Origin: Azospirillum canadense
Lineage (GTDB): Bacteria > Pseudomonadota > Alphaproteobacteria > Azospirillales > Azospirillaceae
Reading direction: 5' to 3'
DNA: 64,000 bases
Assembly (NCBI RefSeq): GCF_025961225.1
Contig: NZ_JAOQNG010000010.1
Coordinates: 920,501 to 984,500, forward strand
Shown piece after piece: positions 17,003 to 24,782 of the stretch (position 1 is its first letter; each line of letters begins with the position of its first letter). A program made the translations under genes and the position numbers. The notes under the pieces were generated by a model. It ran no database searches, was not told the DNA's origin, and worked only from the letters and a program-made list of their open reading frames with translations.

Positions 17003-17156
17003 CGGATGGTCAGCCCCGTGATCCCTTGCCCAAGCCCTGCGGTTCCGTTCCGGCCCTCCGTAATCCGCCGCAGGCGGCCGATCCGAAATAACCACAATCC
17101 CGGAATCCTTGATCCCCATTAGGTATGAGGATTCGTATGCTTAGCAAGCGATTTCC

Positions 17157-17846
17157 TCAGCCGGTCCGACCACTTCCAGCCCGGTAGACGGCGTTGCCGT
17201 TGCGCAGCGCCCATTGGACCAGCCCGGCCTCCACAGTGCCCAGGGCCTCGTTGAAGGCGCTGATCACGTCCGGGAAGGTCCGGCCGTGCACGGGCACGAT
17301 CGCCTCGAAGGTTTCCCCCGCCTCGATCGTGCGGCGCGGCATACTGACCAGCTTGGCGGCGATGCGGACATGGACGCGGTCGGGGAAGGTCGCGTTGGCC
17401 GTCACGAACTCCGCCTGGAAATCGCGCAGGTCGGTCTTCAGCACGAAGTCGGCGCGCAGGCCCACGGTGTCGCGCCCGACTGCCACGATGCGCCCGCTGT
17501 TCTCGAAGGACTGGACGATCAGCCCCTGAAGCAGGTTCGGCACACGGTCCGCCCAGGACACGTCGGCGAAATAGTCGATCGCGGTGACACCGCGCGTGAC
17601 CGCGATCCGCGGCGTATCGATGCCAGCGCCGGCCACCGGGGTCTCGACCAAAAGCTGCCAGTCGGCGCGCGGCACACTCAGATCGGCCGGTCCGCTCGGC
17701 GTCAGGGTGTAGAGGTTGGGCGCAGTCGGGTCGAGCACCGCGCAGGCACCCAGCCACAGGGGCGCGCCCAGCAGGGCCGCCGCGAGCAGCGCCCGACGCG
17801 CCTTGCCGGTTGCCAGCCCGATTGCAGTGGTCCAACGCCCGCTCAT
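17157..17846 (-). CDS. ABC-type transport auxiliary lipoprotein (MCE system)
   Basis: The 229-residue protein has a basic start, a hydrophobic segment and a lipobox 'LGAC' with Cys-35. It then continues as the family of auxiliary lipoproteins for MCE transporters ('LYTLTPSGPADLSVPRADWQ', 'IDYFADVSWADRVPNLLQ'). Such proteins sit at the outer membrane and help lipid movement. Its start codon overlaps the mlaD-like stop by four bases, which ties it to the operon as its last gene. It is related to PqiC rather than MlaC. Confidence 0.88.
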   Translation of the reverse strand: MSGRWTTAIGLATGKARRALLAAALLGAPLWLGACAVLDPTAPNLYTLTPSGPADLSVPRADWQLLVETPVAGAGIDTPRIAVTRGVTAIDYFADVSWADRVPNLLQGLIVQSFENSGRIVAVGRDTVGLRADFVLKTDLRDFQAEFVTANATFPDRVHVRIAAKLVSMPRRTIEAGETFEAIVPVHGRTFPDVISAFNEALGTVEAGLVQWALRNGNAVYRAGSGRTG

Positions 17847-18802
17847 CGTCCGCGAATCTCCACGCCTTGCCGGGTCCCGCCGAACAGGAAGTTCGACGGG
17901 TCATTCTCGATCCGCGTGACCACGCGGGACAATTGCCCGGACAGGTCACGCAACTGGGTGATCAGCAGCGTCAATTCATACAGCCCGCTGCCCGTAAAGT
18001 CGCGCACCGCTTCGCGGTTTTCCCCGACCATCGCGTTCAACTGGGTGGATGTCTGCTTCAGCGACGTCGACAGGTCGTGCAGGTCGCCGGTCAGCGTCTT
18101 GGTGCTGCCCTCCACGGTCGCCAGCGTGCGCTGGGCCTGGGCCATGGTCTGGTTCAGCTGCGGCCCGACCGCCTCGAACCCCTGGAGCGTGCGGCCGGCC
18201 TGCTGCATGGTCGATTCCAGGCCGTTGCTGGCCTTCGCCAGTTCCGCCGTCAGCGTGCGCGTGCTTTGCAGGATGTCGGCGATGGCCGCCTGGTTTTGCG
18301 GGGTCAGCAGGTCGGCCATCCGGTTGGTCAGGTCGAGCGCGCGGTTCAGCAATTGCGGGGCGGCGTCCACGAACACCGTCAGCGACGATGGGCGTGACGG
18401 AATCACCGGAACGCCGCTGTCGTGCGCGGTGCGCAGCAGCTCGCTCAGCTCCGTTCCGCCGGAAATCTGGATGTAGGCGCCGCCGGTGATCCCCTGCACC
18501 TCCAGCGAGGCGATGGAGTCGGTCTTGATCGGCGTGCCTTCCTGCACCTCGATGGTCACGCGCACGCGGCTGACGTCGTTGGGGTCGAGCCGGATGTCGG
18601 TCACCGTGCCCACGGGGATGCCCCGGTAACGCACCGGGCTGCCTTCCTGCAAGCCGGTGACGGAGCCCGTGAAGTAGATGTAATAGGGCTGGCGGGTCTC
18701 CTCCAGCTGGACCTTGGCGACCCAGACCGTGAAGACGAACAGGCCGGCAAGGATGGCCAGCACGAAGCTGCCGACCAGGATGTAGCTGGCGCGGGTTTCC
18801 AT
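17843..18802 (-). CDS. mlaD: MlaD/MCE-domain lipid transport protein
   Basis: The 319-residue protein has one N-terminal membrane helix ('ILVGSFVLAILAGLFVFTVWVAKV') and a single MCE domain (about 40-120) with 'TGLQEGSPVRYRGIPVGTV'. A long helical region (about 150-290) follows, expected to form part of a periplasmic channel or bridge. MCE proteins bind phospholipid between the membranes. It is the third gene of a four-gene operon with ATPase, permease and lipoprotein. The longer helical tail differs from E. coli MlaD and resembles the single-MCE proteins of alphaproteobacteria. Confidence 0.92.
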   Translation of the reverse strand: METRASYILVGSFVLAILAGLFVFTVWVAKVQLEETRQPYYIYFTGSVTGLQEGSPVRYRGIPVGTVTDIRLDPNDVSRVRVTIEVQEGTPIKTDSIASLEVQGITGGAYIQISGGTELSELLRTAHDSGVPVIPSRPSSLTVFVDAAPQLLNRALDLTNRMADLLTPQNQAAIADILQSTRTLTAELAKASNGLESTMQQAGRTLQGFEAVGPQLNQTMAQAQRTLATVEGSTKTLTGDLHDLSTSLKQTSTQLNAMVGENREAVRDFTGSGLYELTLLITQLRDLSGQLSRVVTRIENDPSNFLFGGTRQGVEIRGR

Positions 18803-18811
18803 GGCGTTCGG

Positions 18812-19636
18812 TCAGGCCTCTGCATGGCGCGCGGCGCGGCCGCGCGGTCCGTGGAAATACTCGTGGATCCAGGGATGGGTGTCCTGGAGCAGCTCGTCCA
18901 GCGTGCCGACGCGGACTTTCTTGTCCACCAGCACAGCGATGCGGTCGCAGATGGACGTCAGGCTGTCCAGGTCGTGGGTGACCATGAAGACGGTCAACCC
19001 CAGGCTGCGCTGGAGGTTGTGGATCAGCTGGTCGAAAGCCGCCGCCCCGATGGGGTCGAGGCCGGCGGTCGGTTCGTCCAGGAACAGGATCTCCGGGTCG
19101 AGCGCCAGCGCGCGAGCCAGCCCGGCGCGCTTGATCATGCCGCCGGACAGTTCCGACGGGAACTTGGCCCCGGCGTTGGGCGGCAGGCCGGCCATACCGA
19201 TCTTGACCCGCGCGATCTCCGCCGCCAAGGCCAGCGGCAGGTCGGTGTGCTCCTTCAACGGCACCATGACGTTCTCCGCCACGGTCATGGAGCTGAACAG
19301 GGCGCCGTTCTGGAACAGCACCCCCGTCCGCGCCTGGAGCGCCACGCGCTCCGCCTCCGGCAGGCCGGCGGTGTCGCGGCCCAGCAGCTCGATCCGCCCC
19401 TCCGCCGGGTGCATCAGCCCCAGGATCTCCTTCAACAGGACGGACTTGCCGGTGCCGGATCCGCCGACGACGCCCAGCACCTCGCCCTTGCGCACGTCGA
19501 GGTCGAGCCCGTCATGGACCACCTGCGCCCCGAATCGGGTGACGAGCCCGTGCACGCGGATCACGGGCGGGGCGTGCGCGGTGCGGGCCGGCTCGGGAGG
19601 AGACTGGTCGGGCTGATGCTGGTCTTGCGGCGCCAC
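18812..19636 (-). CDS. mlaF: MlaF-type ABC transporter ATP-binding protein
   Basis: The 274-residue ATPase has Walker A 'GGSGTGKS', signature 'LSGGMIKRAGLARAL', Walker B 'EILFLDEPTAGLDPIG' and switch His in 'MVTHDLDSL'. These match the MlaF group and its 'KRA' signature variant. It powers lipid transport with the MlaE permease encoded just upstream. The start is GTG 19636, seven bases after the permease stop, behind gagg. A polar N-terminal extension of about 24 residues precedes the ATPase domain. Confidence 0.93.
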   Translation of the reverse strand: MAPQDQHQPDQSPPEPARTAHAPPVIRVHGLVTRFGAQVVHDGLDLDVRKGEVLGVVGGSGTGKSVLLKEILGLMHPAEGRIELLGRDTAGLPEAERVALQARTGVLFQNGALFSSMTVAENVMVPLKEHTDLPLALAAEIARVKIGMAGLPPNAGAKFPSELSGGMIKRAGLARALALDPEILFLDEPTAGLDPIGAAAFDQLIHNLQRSLGLTVFMVTHDLDSLTSICDRIAVLVDKKVRVGTLDELLQDTHPWIHEYFHGPRGRAARHAEA

Positions 19637-19642
19637 GGGACC

Positions 19643-20785
19643 TCACACCCTCAGGAAGGAGAACAGGATGGAGAAGACGGCGTCCAGCACGATGACCAGG
19701 AAGATCGACTCCACCACCGACTTGGTCGTCAACGTGCCGACGCTCTCCGCGCTGCCCGACACCTTCAGCCCCTCGTAGCAGCCGACCATGGCGATCACGA
19801 GCGCGAAGACCGGCGCCTTGACCAGTCCAACCAGGAAATGCGGCAGCGTGACGGCGCCGTGCAGCTGCCGGATGAACTGCCCAAAGGTGATGTCCAGCGT
19901 CGCGTAGCTCATCACCGCGCCGCCGAACAGGCCCATGATGTCGGCGTAGAAGGCCAGCAGCGGCAGGCTGATCATCAGGGCGAGCGCGCGCGGCACCACC
20001 AGCAGTTCGATCACATCAAGGCCCAGCGTGCTGATGGCGTCGACCTCCTGGTTCACCTTCATGGTGCCGATCTGCGCGGTGAAGGCGGAGCCGGAGCGGC
20101 CGGCGACGATGATCGAGGTCATCAGGATGCCGATCTCGCGCAGGATGGACACGCCCAGCAGGTTCACGACGAACAGCTCCGCTCCGAACCGGCGCAACTG
20201 GTCGGCCCCTTGGAAGGCCAGCACCACGCCGATCAGGAAGGACAGCAGCCCCAGGATCGGCAGCGCGTTCAGCCCGGTCTGCTCGATGTGGAACAGCACC
20301 GCGCGAATCCGCAGGCGCCGCGGGTTCAGGACCAGCCGCCCGAAGGTGACCGTGATCAGGCCGAGGAAGGACAGCAGCGCCAGCCCTTCGTGCACCGCGT
20401 GAATGGCCGTTCGCCCGGTGCGCTCCAGCATGTCCAGGATCGGGTGCTGCGGCGCCGGCGGCTCGGGCTGCGGTGGGCAGACCGCGCGCACGGCGTCGAA
20501 CAGGGCTGCGTGTTCCGGCCGGACGGCGGCCACGGTCACCGGGTGCCCGGCCGCCGTCAGGCGTTGCGCCAGCGCCGACAACAGGTAGGCGCCGACCGTG
20601 TCCAGCGCGTCGAGCCGCGACAGGTCGAGGCGGACCGCGGCGTTGCCGGCGCCGTCCAGCGCATAGGCCTCCAGCTCGCGCGCCATGCCGCCGGTGGCCC
20701 GCAGGTCCCACCGGCCGATCGCCGCCAGCGTCCAGCCGCCGTCCCCGTCGCGTGTCGGCTCCAAACGGGCCCCGTCGCGCGCCAT
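19643..20785 (-). CDS. mlaE: MlaE-type permease with N-terminal STAS-like domain
   Basis: The 380-residue protein joins a STAS-like region (about 10-105, with 'VRLDLSRLDALDTVGAYLL') to an MlaE permease domain with five or six membrane segments. The permease motifs are 'ILREIGILMTSIIVAGRSGSAF' and 'EVDAISTLGLDVIELLVVPR'. In E. coli the STAS protein is separate (MlaB); fusion is common in other proteobacteria. ATG 20785 is preferred over ATG 20800 because aggggaagg lies just before it. It is the first gene of the operon and diverges from apt. Confidence 0.92.
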   Translation of the reverse strand: MARDGARLEPTRDGDGGWTLAAIGRWDLRATGGMARELEAYALDGAGNAAVRLDLSRLDALDTVGAYLLSALAQRLTAAGHPVTVAAVRPEHAALFDAVRAVCPPQPEPPAPQHPILDMLERTGRTAIHAVHEGLALLSFLGLITVTFGRLVLNPRRLRIRAVLFHIEQTGLNALPILGLLSFLIGVVLAFQGADQLRRFGAELFVVNLLGVSILREIGILMTSIIVAGRSGSAFTAQIGTMKVNQEVDAISTLGLDVIELLVVPRALALMISLPLLAFYADIMGLFGGAVMSYATLDITFGQFIRQLHGAVTLPHFLVGLVKAPVFALVIAMVGCYEGLKVSGSAESVGTLTTKSVVESIFLVIVLDAVFSILFSFLRV

Positions 20786-20891
20786 CCTTCCCCTATCCAC
20801 CGTGGTGTACCCCGAAGGCGTCAGGGCGAACTTGGCCGCAAGACCCCGTGCCGGTCAACCATACCGCGGGATAGCGCGTCACGATGCCGGT

Positions 20892-20920
20892 TTGCACCGG
20901 GCGGACGGCGTCGATAGTAT
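20892..20920 (+). promoter_or_regulatory. sigma-70-type promoter of apt
   Basis: TTGCAC (20892-20897) and TAGTAT (20915-20920) are separated by the ideal 17 bases. The predicted start point is about 26 bases before the apt ATG. Confidence 0.55.
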
Positions 20921-20952
20921 GGCGCCGCTGTTGCACAGGAACCACGCCCCTC

Positions 20953-21480
20953 ATGTCGAACGCCATCAACCTCAAGGACCACATCCGCGGCATCGCCGAT
21001 TTCCCGAAGCCCGGAATCCTGTTCTACGACATCTCCCCGCTGCTCGCGCACGCCGAGGCGTGGAAGGAGGCGGTGAACCAGCTTGCCGAAGCGATCCGCC
21101 CGCACAAGCCCGATCTGCTGGTCGGCATCGAATCCCGCGGTTTCCTCATCGCCGCGCCGCTGGCTCTGGTGCTCGGCACCGGCTTCATCATGGTGCGCAA
21201 GCACGGCAAGCTGCCCGGCGACAAGGTGGCCCACTCCTACGACCTGGAATACGGCACCGACACCATCGAGGTGCAGGCCGACGCGGTGAAGCCCGGCCAG
21301 CGCATCGTCGTGCTGGACGATCTGCTCGCCACCGGCGGCACGATGGCCGCGGCGATCAAGCTGCTTCGCCAGGTCGGCGGCGACGTCCGGGCCGCGGCCT
21401 TCCTGGTCGAGCTGACCTTCCTGAACGGCCGCGACAAGCTCGACGTGCCCAGCGTCTCCCTGACCGCCTACGATTCGTAA
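20953..21480 (+). CDS. apt: adenine phosphoribosyltransferase
   Basis: The 175-residue enzyme makes AMP from adenine and PRPP in purine salvage. It has the start '[20 protein letters not shown]', the flexible-loop region '[14 protein letters not shown]' and the PRPP motif '[15 protein letters not shown]'. Length and order agree with family norms. ATG 20953 is preceded by an agga ribosome site and a promoter at 20892. It is a stand-alone housekeeping gene, divergent from the Mla operon. Confidence 0.96.
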   Translation: MSNAINLKDHIRGIADFPKPGILFYDISPLLAHAEAWKEAVNQLAEAIRPHKPDLLVGIESRGFLIAAPLALVLGTGFIMVRKHGKLPGDKVAHSYDLEYGTDTIEVQADAVKPGQRIVVLDDLLATGGTMAAAIKLLRQVGGDVRAAAFLVELTFLNGRDKLDVPSVSLTAYDS

Positions 21481-21533
21481 ACAGCGCAACCTGCGCTGAT
21501 CACGCGGCGTCTTCGCCCAACATGAAGGCTCTT

Positions 21534-21548
21534 GCCCAATTGTTGGGC
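21534..21548. promoter_or_regulatory. inverted repeat GCCCAA-ttg-TTGGGC, possible activator site
   Basis: A perfect six-base inverted repeat with a three-base centre lies about 45 bases before the sigma-54 promoter. Enhancer-binding proteins of sigma-54 promoters often bind such repeats upstream, usually 70-200 bases from the start point. It is also only 54 bases after the apt stop, so a 3' hairpin of apt is the alternative. Confidence 0.35.
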
Positions 21549-21591
21549 GCCCCGGCCGGAGCCTATGACCGGCTTTCTCAGCGCGTAGGCG

Positions 21592-21606
21592 TGGCACGAA
21601 GATTGC
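21592..21606 (+). promoter_or_regulatory. sigma-54 (RpoN) -24/-12 promoter
   Basis: TGGCACG, four bases, then TTGC is an exact match to the RpoN consensus. It lies 37 bases before ATG 21644. The expected start point is near 21618, leaving a short leader with the ggaaggg ribosome site. This implies nitrogen-, motility- or carbon-status control by an enhancer-binding protein. Confidence 0.8.
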
Positions 21607-21643
21607 CTATGTGGATCGTCAACGTCGCTCGGAAGGGCGCAGC

Positions 21644-23305
21644 ATGACCCACATGGCTCCGGTGATTCTCGAACACCACCCGCTCCTGGCCGTCCGGCCG
21701 CCCGAGACCGTATCAATGCGGGCAAGGGACGGGGCCCGCCTCGACGCCGACGTCTACCGTCCCGACGCGCCCGGCTCCTGGCCGGTCTTGCTGGTCCGCG
21801 TCACCTGCGGGCGGCGCACCGCCCTGACCAGCCATTACGCCCACCCGCGATGGTACGCGGCGCGCGGCTATGTGGTGGCGGTGCAGGACGTGCGCGGCCG
21901 CGGCACCTCGGAAGGCCGCTTCCGCCCCTTCGAGACGGAGCGCGAGGACGGCGCCGACGCGGTCGCCTGGGCGGCGTCCCTGCCCGGATCGAACGGCACG
22001 GTCGGTATGTACGGTTGCGGCTACGCCGGCATGGCGCAGTGGCTTGCCCTGGCCGAGCGGCCGGACGCGTTGCGCGCGATGGTTCCGGCGCTGGCGGGGT
22101 GGGACGTCTTCACCGACTGGGCCTACGAGGGCGGCGCGTTCCGGCTCGCCGACGCCATGGGCTGGGCGCTGCGCTGCGCCACCGAGTCGGCCCGCCGGCT
22201 GGAAGACGGCGCCGCCTTCCGCGCCCTGCTGCAATCCACGCGCGACCTGCCGCTCGGCGACGAGATTCCCTCCCGGCCGAAGGTCCTGCGCGACTATGCG
22301 CGCCATTGCCATTACGACGACTGGCTGACCACGCCCGGCCCGGCGCCGAGCTGGGACGCCTTGTCGCCGCGTGACTCGCTGGCCGACGCTCCGGCGGACG
22401 TTCCGATCCTGCAGATCGGCGGTTGGTACGATCCACGGCTGAGCGGAACGCTCGACGCGCACGCGGCGCTGTCGGAACGATCGTCGGCGCCTGTCCGGCT
22501 GCTCGTCGGGCCGTGGGACGCCAACGGCGACGCGCCTTGGGCGGGGACGGAGGCGCCGTCCTTCGACAGCCTGCAACTCGCGTGGTTCGACCGCTTTTTG
22601 AAGGGAGAGTCCAACGGAGCGGAACGGGCCGGCCCCGTCCGGCTGTTCGACCTTCTGACACGGCGCTGGCGCGACCTGCCCGCGCTGCCCGCGCCCACCA
22701 CGCCGCTCCACCTCGTTAGCGACGGGCTGGCCTGCCGGCGCCAGGGCGGCGACCTTGGGGACGTCGCCCCGGAGGACGACTTCCTTGACGTGCTGGTGCA
22801 CGACCCGCGCGATCCCGTGCCGACGGTCGGTGGCCACGCGGTGCCGGACGCCGGCCCACGCGACCGCGCCACGGTGGACGCGCGCCCGGATGTGGCGACC
22901 TACACGACGGCGCCGGTCGCGGAGCCCCGGCTTCTCGCCGGCCGAGTCACGCTGGAGGTCTGGGTCGAGGCGGACTCCCCGTCCTTCGACGTCAGCGCCG
23001 TGCTGTCGGCGGTGCTTCCCGATGGCCGGGCCCTTCCCCTGGCCCAGGGGCACGCCCGCGTGGAGCCCGGCGACAACCAGCGCCCGCTGACGGTGACGTT
23101 GCGCGCCGTCTGCGCGACCTTGCCGGCGGGAGGCGCGCTGCGCCTCAGCCTCGCCGGGGCGAGCTACCCGGCCTATCCGGTCAACCCGGGTACGGGGGCG
23201 GAGCCGGGCGAAACGCGGCTGGTCGATGCACAGCCGATCACGCTGCTGATCCACGGCGGCGGCAACCGGCCGTCGCGTCTGCTGCTGCCTGTGGCGGAGG
23301 CCTGA
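21644..23305 (+). CDS. CocE/NonD-type hydrolase family protein lacking nucleophile and His
   Basis: The 553-residue protein has the layout of CocE/NonD alpha/beta hydrolases: an N-terminal domain with 'QDVRGRGTSEGRF' and a C-terminal jelly-roll ('YTTAPVAEPRLLAGRVTLEVW'). Relatives cleave cocaine esters, acyl-amino acids or X-Pro dipeptides. Active CocE proteins have GxSYxG; here the motif is 'MYGCGYAGM', with Gly-126 at the Ser position. The Asp is kept (Asp-263 in 'GGWYD'), but the His expected after 'GPW' is Ala-293. Two of three triad residues are therefore missing. ATG 21644 follows ggaaggg and a perfect sigma-54 promoter. A nearby Cys-125 could in principle serve, but this is speculation. 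Confidence 0.85.
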   Translation: MTHMAPVILEHHPLLAVRPPETVSMRARDGARLDADVYRPDAPGSWPVLLVRVTCGRRTALTSHYAHPRWYAARGYVVAVQDVRGRGTSEGRFRPFETEREDGADAVAWAASLPGSNGTVGMYGCGYAGMAQWLALAERPDALRAMVPALAGWDVFTDWAYEGGAFRLADAMGWALRCATESARRLEDGAAFRALLQSTRDLPLGDEIPSRPKVLRDYARHCHYDDWLTTPGPAPSWDALSPRDSLADAPADVPILQIGGWYDPRLSGTLDAHAALSERSSAPVRLLVGPWDANGDAPWAGTEAPSFDSLQLAWFDRFLKGESNGAERAGPVRLFDLLTRRWRDLPALPAPTTPLHLVSDGLACRRQGGDLGDVAPEDDFLDVLVHDPRDPVPTVGGHAVPDAGPRDRATVDARPDVATYTTAPVAEPRLLAGRVTLEVWVEADSPSFDVSAVLSAVLPDGRALPLAQGHARVEPGDNQRPLTVTLRAVCATLPAGGALRLSLAGASYPAYPVNPGTGAEPGETRLVDAQPITLLIHGGGNRPSRLLLPVAEA

Positions 23306-23314
23306 ACGGGACGG

Positions 23315-24073
23315 TCAGGCCTCCTCGGCGTCCTCCGCGGCCGGCGCCTTCGACACGCCAACCAGACAGACGTCCAGGCTGCGGTCCAGGAAGCGCATCA
23401 TCAGGTCGCGAAAGGGCGTCTTGTCGCCGACCGACCAGGCCCGCTCCACAAGCCCGCGGTACTGGTCCGCATCCTCGGCCCGCACCACCACCGGCGGGAA
23501 TCCCGCCCGGTTCAGGATGAGGTTGCAGAGAAGAAGGGCCGTCGCGGCGTTGCCTTCGAAGAAGGGTCGGACGCTCATCAGCCGGTGGTGTGCCTCGAAG
23601 GCGGACTCGGGACTAGGCTCCGTGCGGCGCAGCCAGCCGGACAGAGCCGACATCGACACGCGCACCTTCGCGGGGTCGGGCGACGCGCCGACGCTGCCGT
23701 CCTTCAGCGGCCCTTCGCGGTACCGGCCGGCGTCATCGTCGATGCCCTGGTAGAGCACGCCGTGGAAGGCGGCCACAGTCCGCTCCGTCACGACTCCGCC
23801 GGGCTGGTAGGACAGGCGGGCCATCAGTTCCAGCGCGGACCGGTGGTTCAGGACCAGACGCTGGGCCTCCGGCGGGCGATGGCGCAGCACCGTGCCGCGG
23901 TCGAGCACGGTGCGCACCTCGTCCGACGCCAGTTCACCGCCCTCGACCGCGTTGCAGGCCTTGGTCAGTTCCAGTTCGAACCAGTCCGCCAGATCGCGCA
24001 CGACCTCCGGCGGCAACGGCCTGGCGTCGTCCAAAGCCCGCTTTTTCTGTGTGATGTCGTCGAGCAGCGCCAT
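23315..24073 (-). CDS. Fic-fold protein with degenerate catalytic motif
   Basis: The 252-residue protein follows the Fic family through its length. It has an inhibitory-helix-like stretch 'TKACNAVEGGELASDEV' (37-53), the flap region 'GIDDDAGRYREG' and the core helix region. Active Fic enzymes attach AMP or another group through HPFxxGNGRxxR. Here the stretch is 'VRPFFEGNAATALLL': Arg-169 replaces the catalytic His, and the Gly and Arg of GNGR are Ala-176 and Ala-177. The second Arg is Leu-180. Transfer activity is therefore unlikely. It converges with the CocE-like gene, with stops about ten bases apart. Confidence 0.82.
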   Translation of the reverse strand: MALLDDITQKKRALDDARPLPPEVVRDLADWFELELTKACNAVEGGELASDEVRTVLDRGTVLRHRPPEAQRLVLNHRSALELMARLSYQPGGVVTERTVAAFHGVLYQGIDDDAGRYREGPLKDGSVGASPDPAKVRVSMSALSGWLRRTEPSPESAFEAHHRLMSVRPFFEGNAATALLLCNLILNRAGFPPVVVRAEDADQYRGLVERAWSVGDKTPFRDLMMRFLDRSLDVCLVGVSKAPAAEDAEEA

Positions 24074-24294
24074 ATGCCGGAACTCCGCAGATCCCTTTCA
24101 TGTAATAATGCGTGCCCGTCCCGCCGGAAAGAACATCCTTGTTTGGCGATCACAAAGGGCGCGCGCATCGCCGCACCCCCTCCCTGCGGTTTTTTGCCGC
24201 TTGAATCGGCGCCGTTGCCGGCTCTAGGATCCCGCGCAAAGTAAAAAGCGGCAACAATATTCACGCATTCCGGCCCATAGGGAGGATTGATGCC
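24074..24294. other. AT-richer divergent intergenic region
   Basis: These 221 bases separate the Fic-like gene and the first hemerythrin gene. I see only a ggagg ribosome site before ATG 24295, and no convincing promoter, repeat or small ORF. Confidence 0.5.
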
Positions 24295-24702
24295 ATGGAA
24301 AATGTCGCCTGGGATGAAAATATGAGCGTCGGAGTCGCCGTTCTTGACGACGACCATAAAAAGCTGATCGACATGTTCAACGGCCTCCTGAAAACGGGCA
24401 TCGCGGAAAAGGACCGCGAAAGCCTGTCCGGCCTGCTCGGCGGACTCAATGATTACACGAAAGTGCATTTCGCCCGCGAAGAAGATTTGATGGAACGCCA
24501 GAAATACCCGAACCTTGAGCAGCACCGGGCGGCGCACCGTTATTTCATCGACGAGGTGCAGAAGCTCTGCCAGGACAATGACGACAGCAACGAGATGATG
24601 CTGCGCATCGACCTGATCCTTTTGCTCAAGGAATGGCTGATCGAGCACATCCAGAACGTCGACGCCCAGTACACGCCTTTCATGGCGGACGCCGCCCACT
24701 GA
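24295..24702 (+). CDS. bacteriohemerythrin (oxygen-binding di-iron protein)
   Basis: The 135-residue protein is a single hemerythrin domain. The iron ligands are seen in 'DDDHKKLIDMFN', 'HFAREEDLM', 'HRAAHRYF' and 'LIEHIQNVDAQY'. It should bind O2 at a non-haem di-iron centre in the cytosol and may store, carry or sense oxygen. A strong terminator follows the stop. A second, different hemerythrin is at 35966. Azospirillum-type bacteria need low internal oxygen for nitrogen fixation, which offers a plausible role. Confidence 0.95.
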   Translation: MENVAWDENMSVGVAVLDDDHKKLIDMFNGLLKTGIAEKDRESLSGLLGGLNDYTKVHFAREEDLMERQKYPNLEQHRAAHRYFIDEVQKLCQDNDDSNEMMLRIDLILLLKEWLIEHIQNVDAQYTPFMADAAH

Positions 24703-24724
24703 CACGGCACGCCCGGTCGCATTG

Positions 24725-24763
24725 AAAAGGGCTCCCCTTCCGCGCGGGAAGAGGAGCCCTTTT
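24725..24763. terminator. bidirectional Rho-independent terminator
   Basis: AAAAGGGCTCC and GGAGCCCTTTT form a perfect stem, extended inside by CTTCC/GGAAG. The A and T runs lie on both sides, so it can end the hemerythrin transcript on + and the BON protein transcript on -. Confidence 0.88.
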
Positions 24764-24782
24764 CCTTATGGTCCCAAGCCGT

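Noticed and set aside
18422-20917. 831-codon open frame on the plus strand across the Mla operon
   Set aside because: It is antisense to mlaD, mlaF and mlaE, which are clear, and has the composition of a shadow frame.
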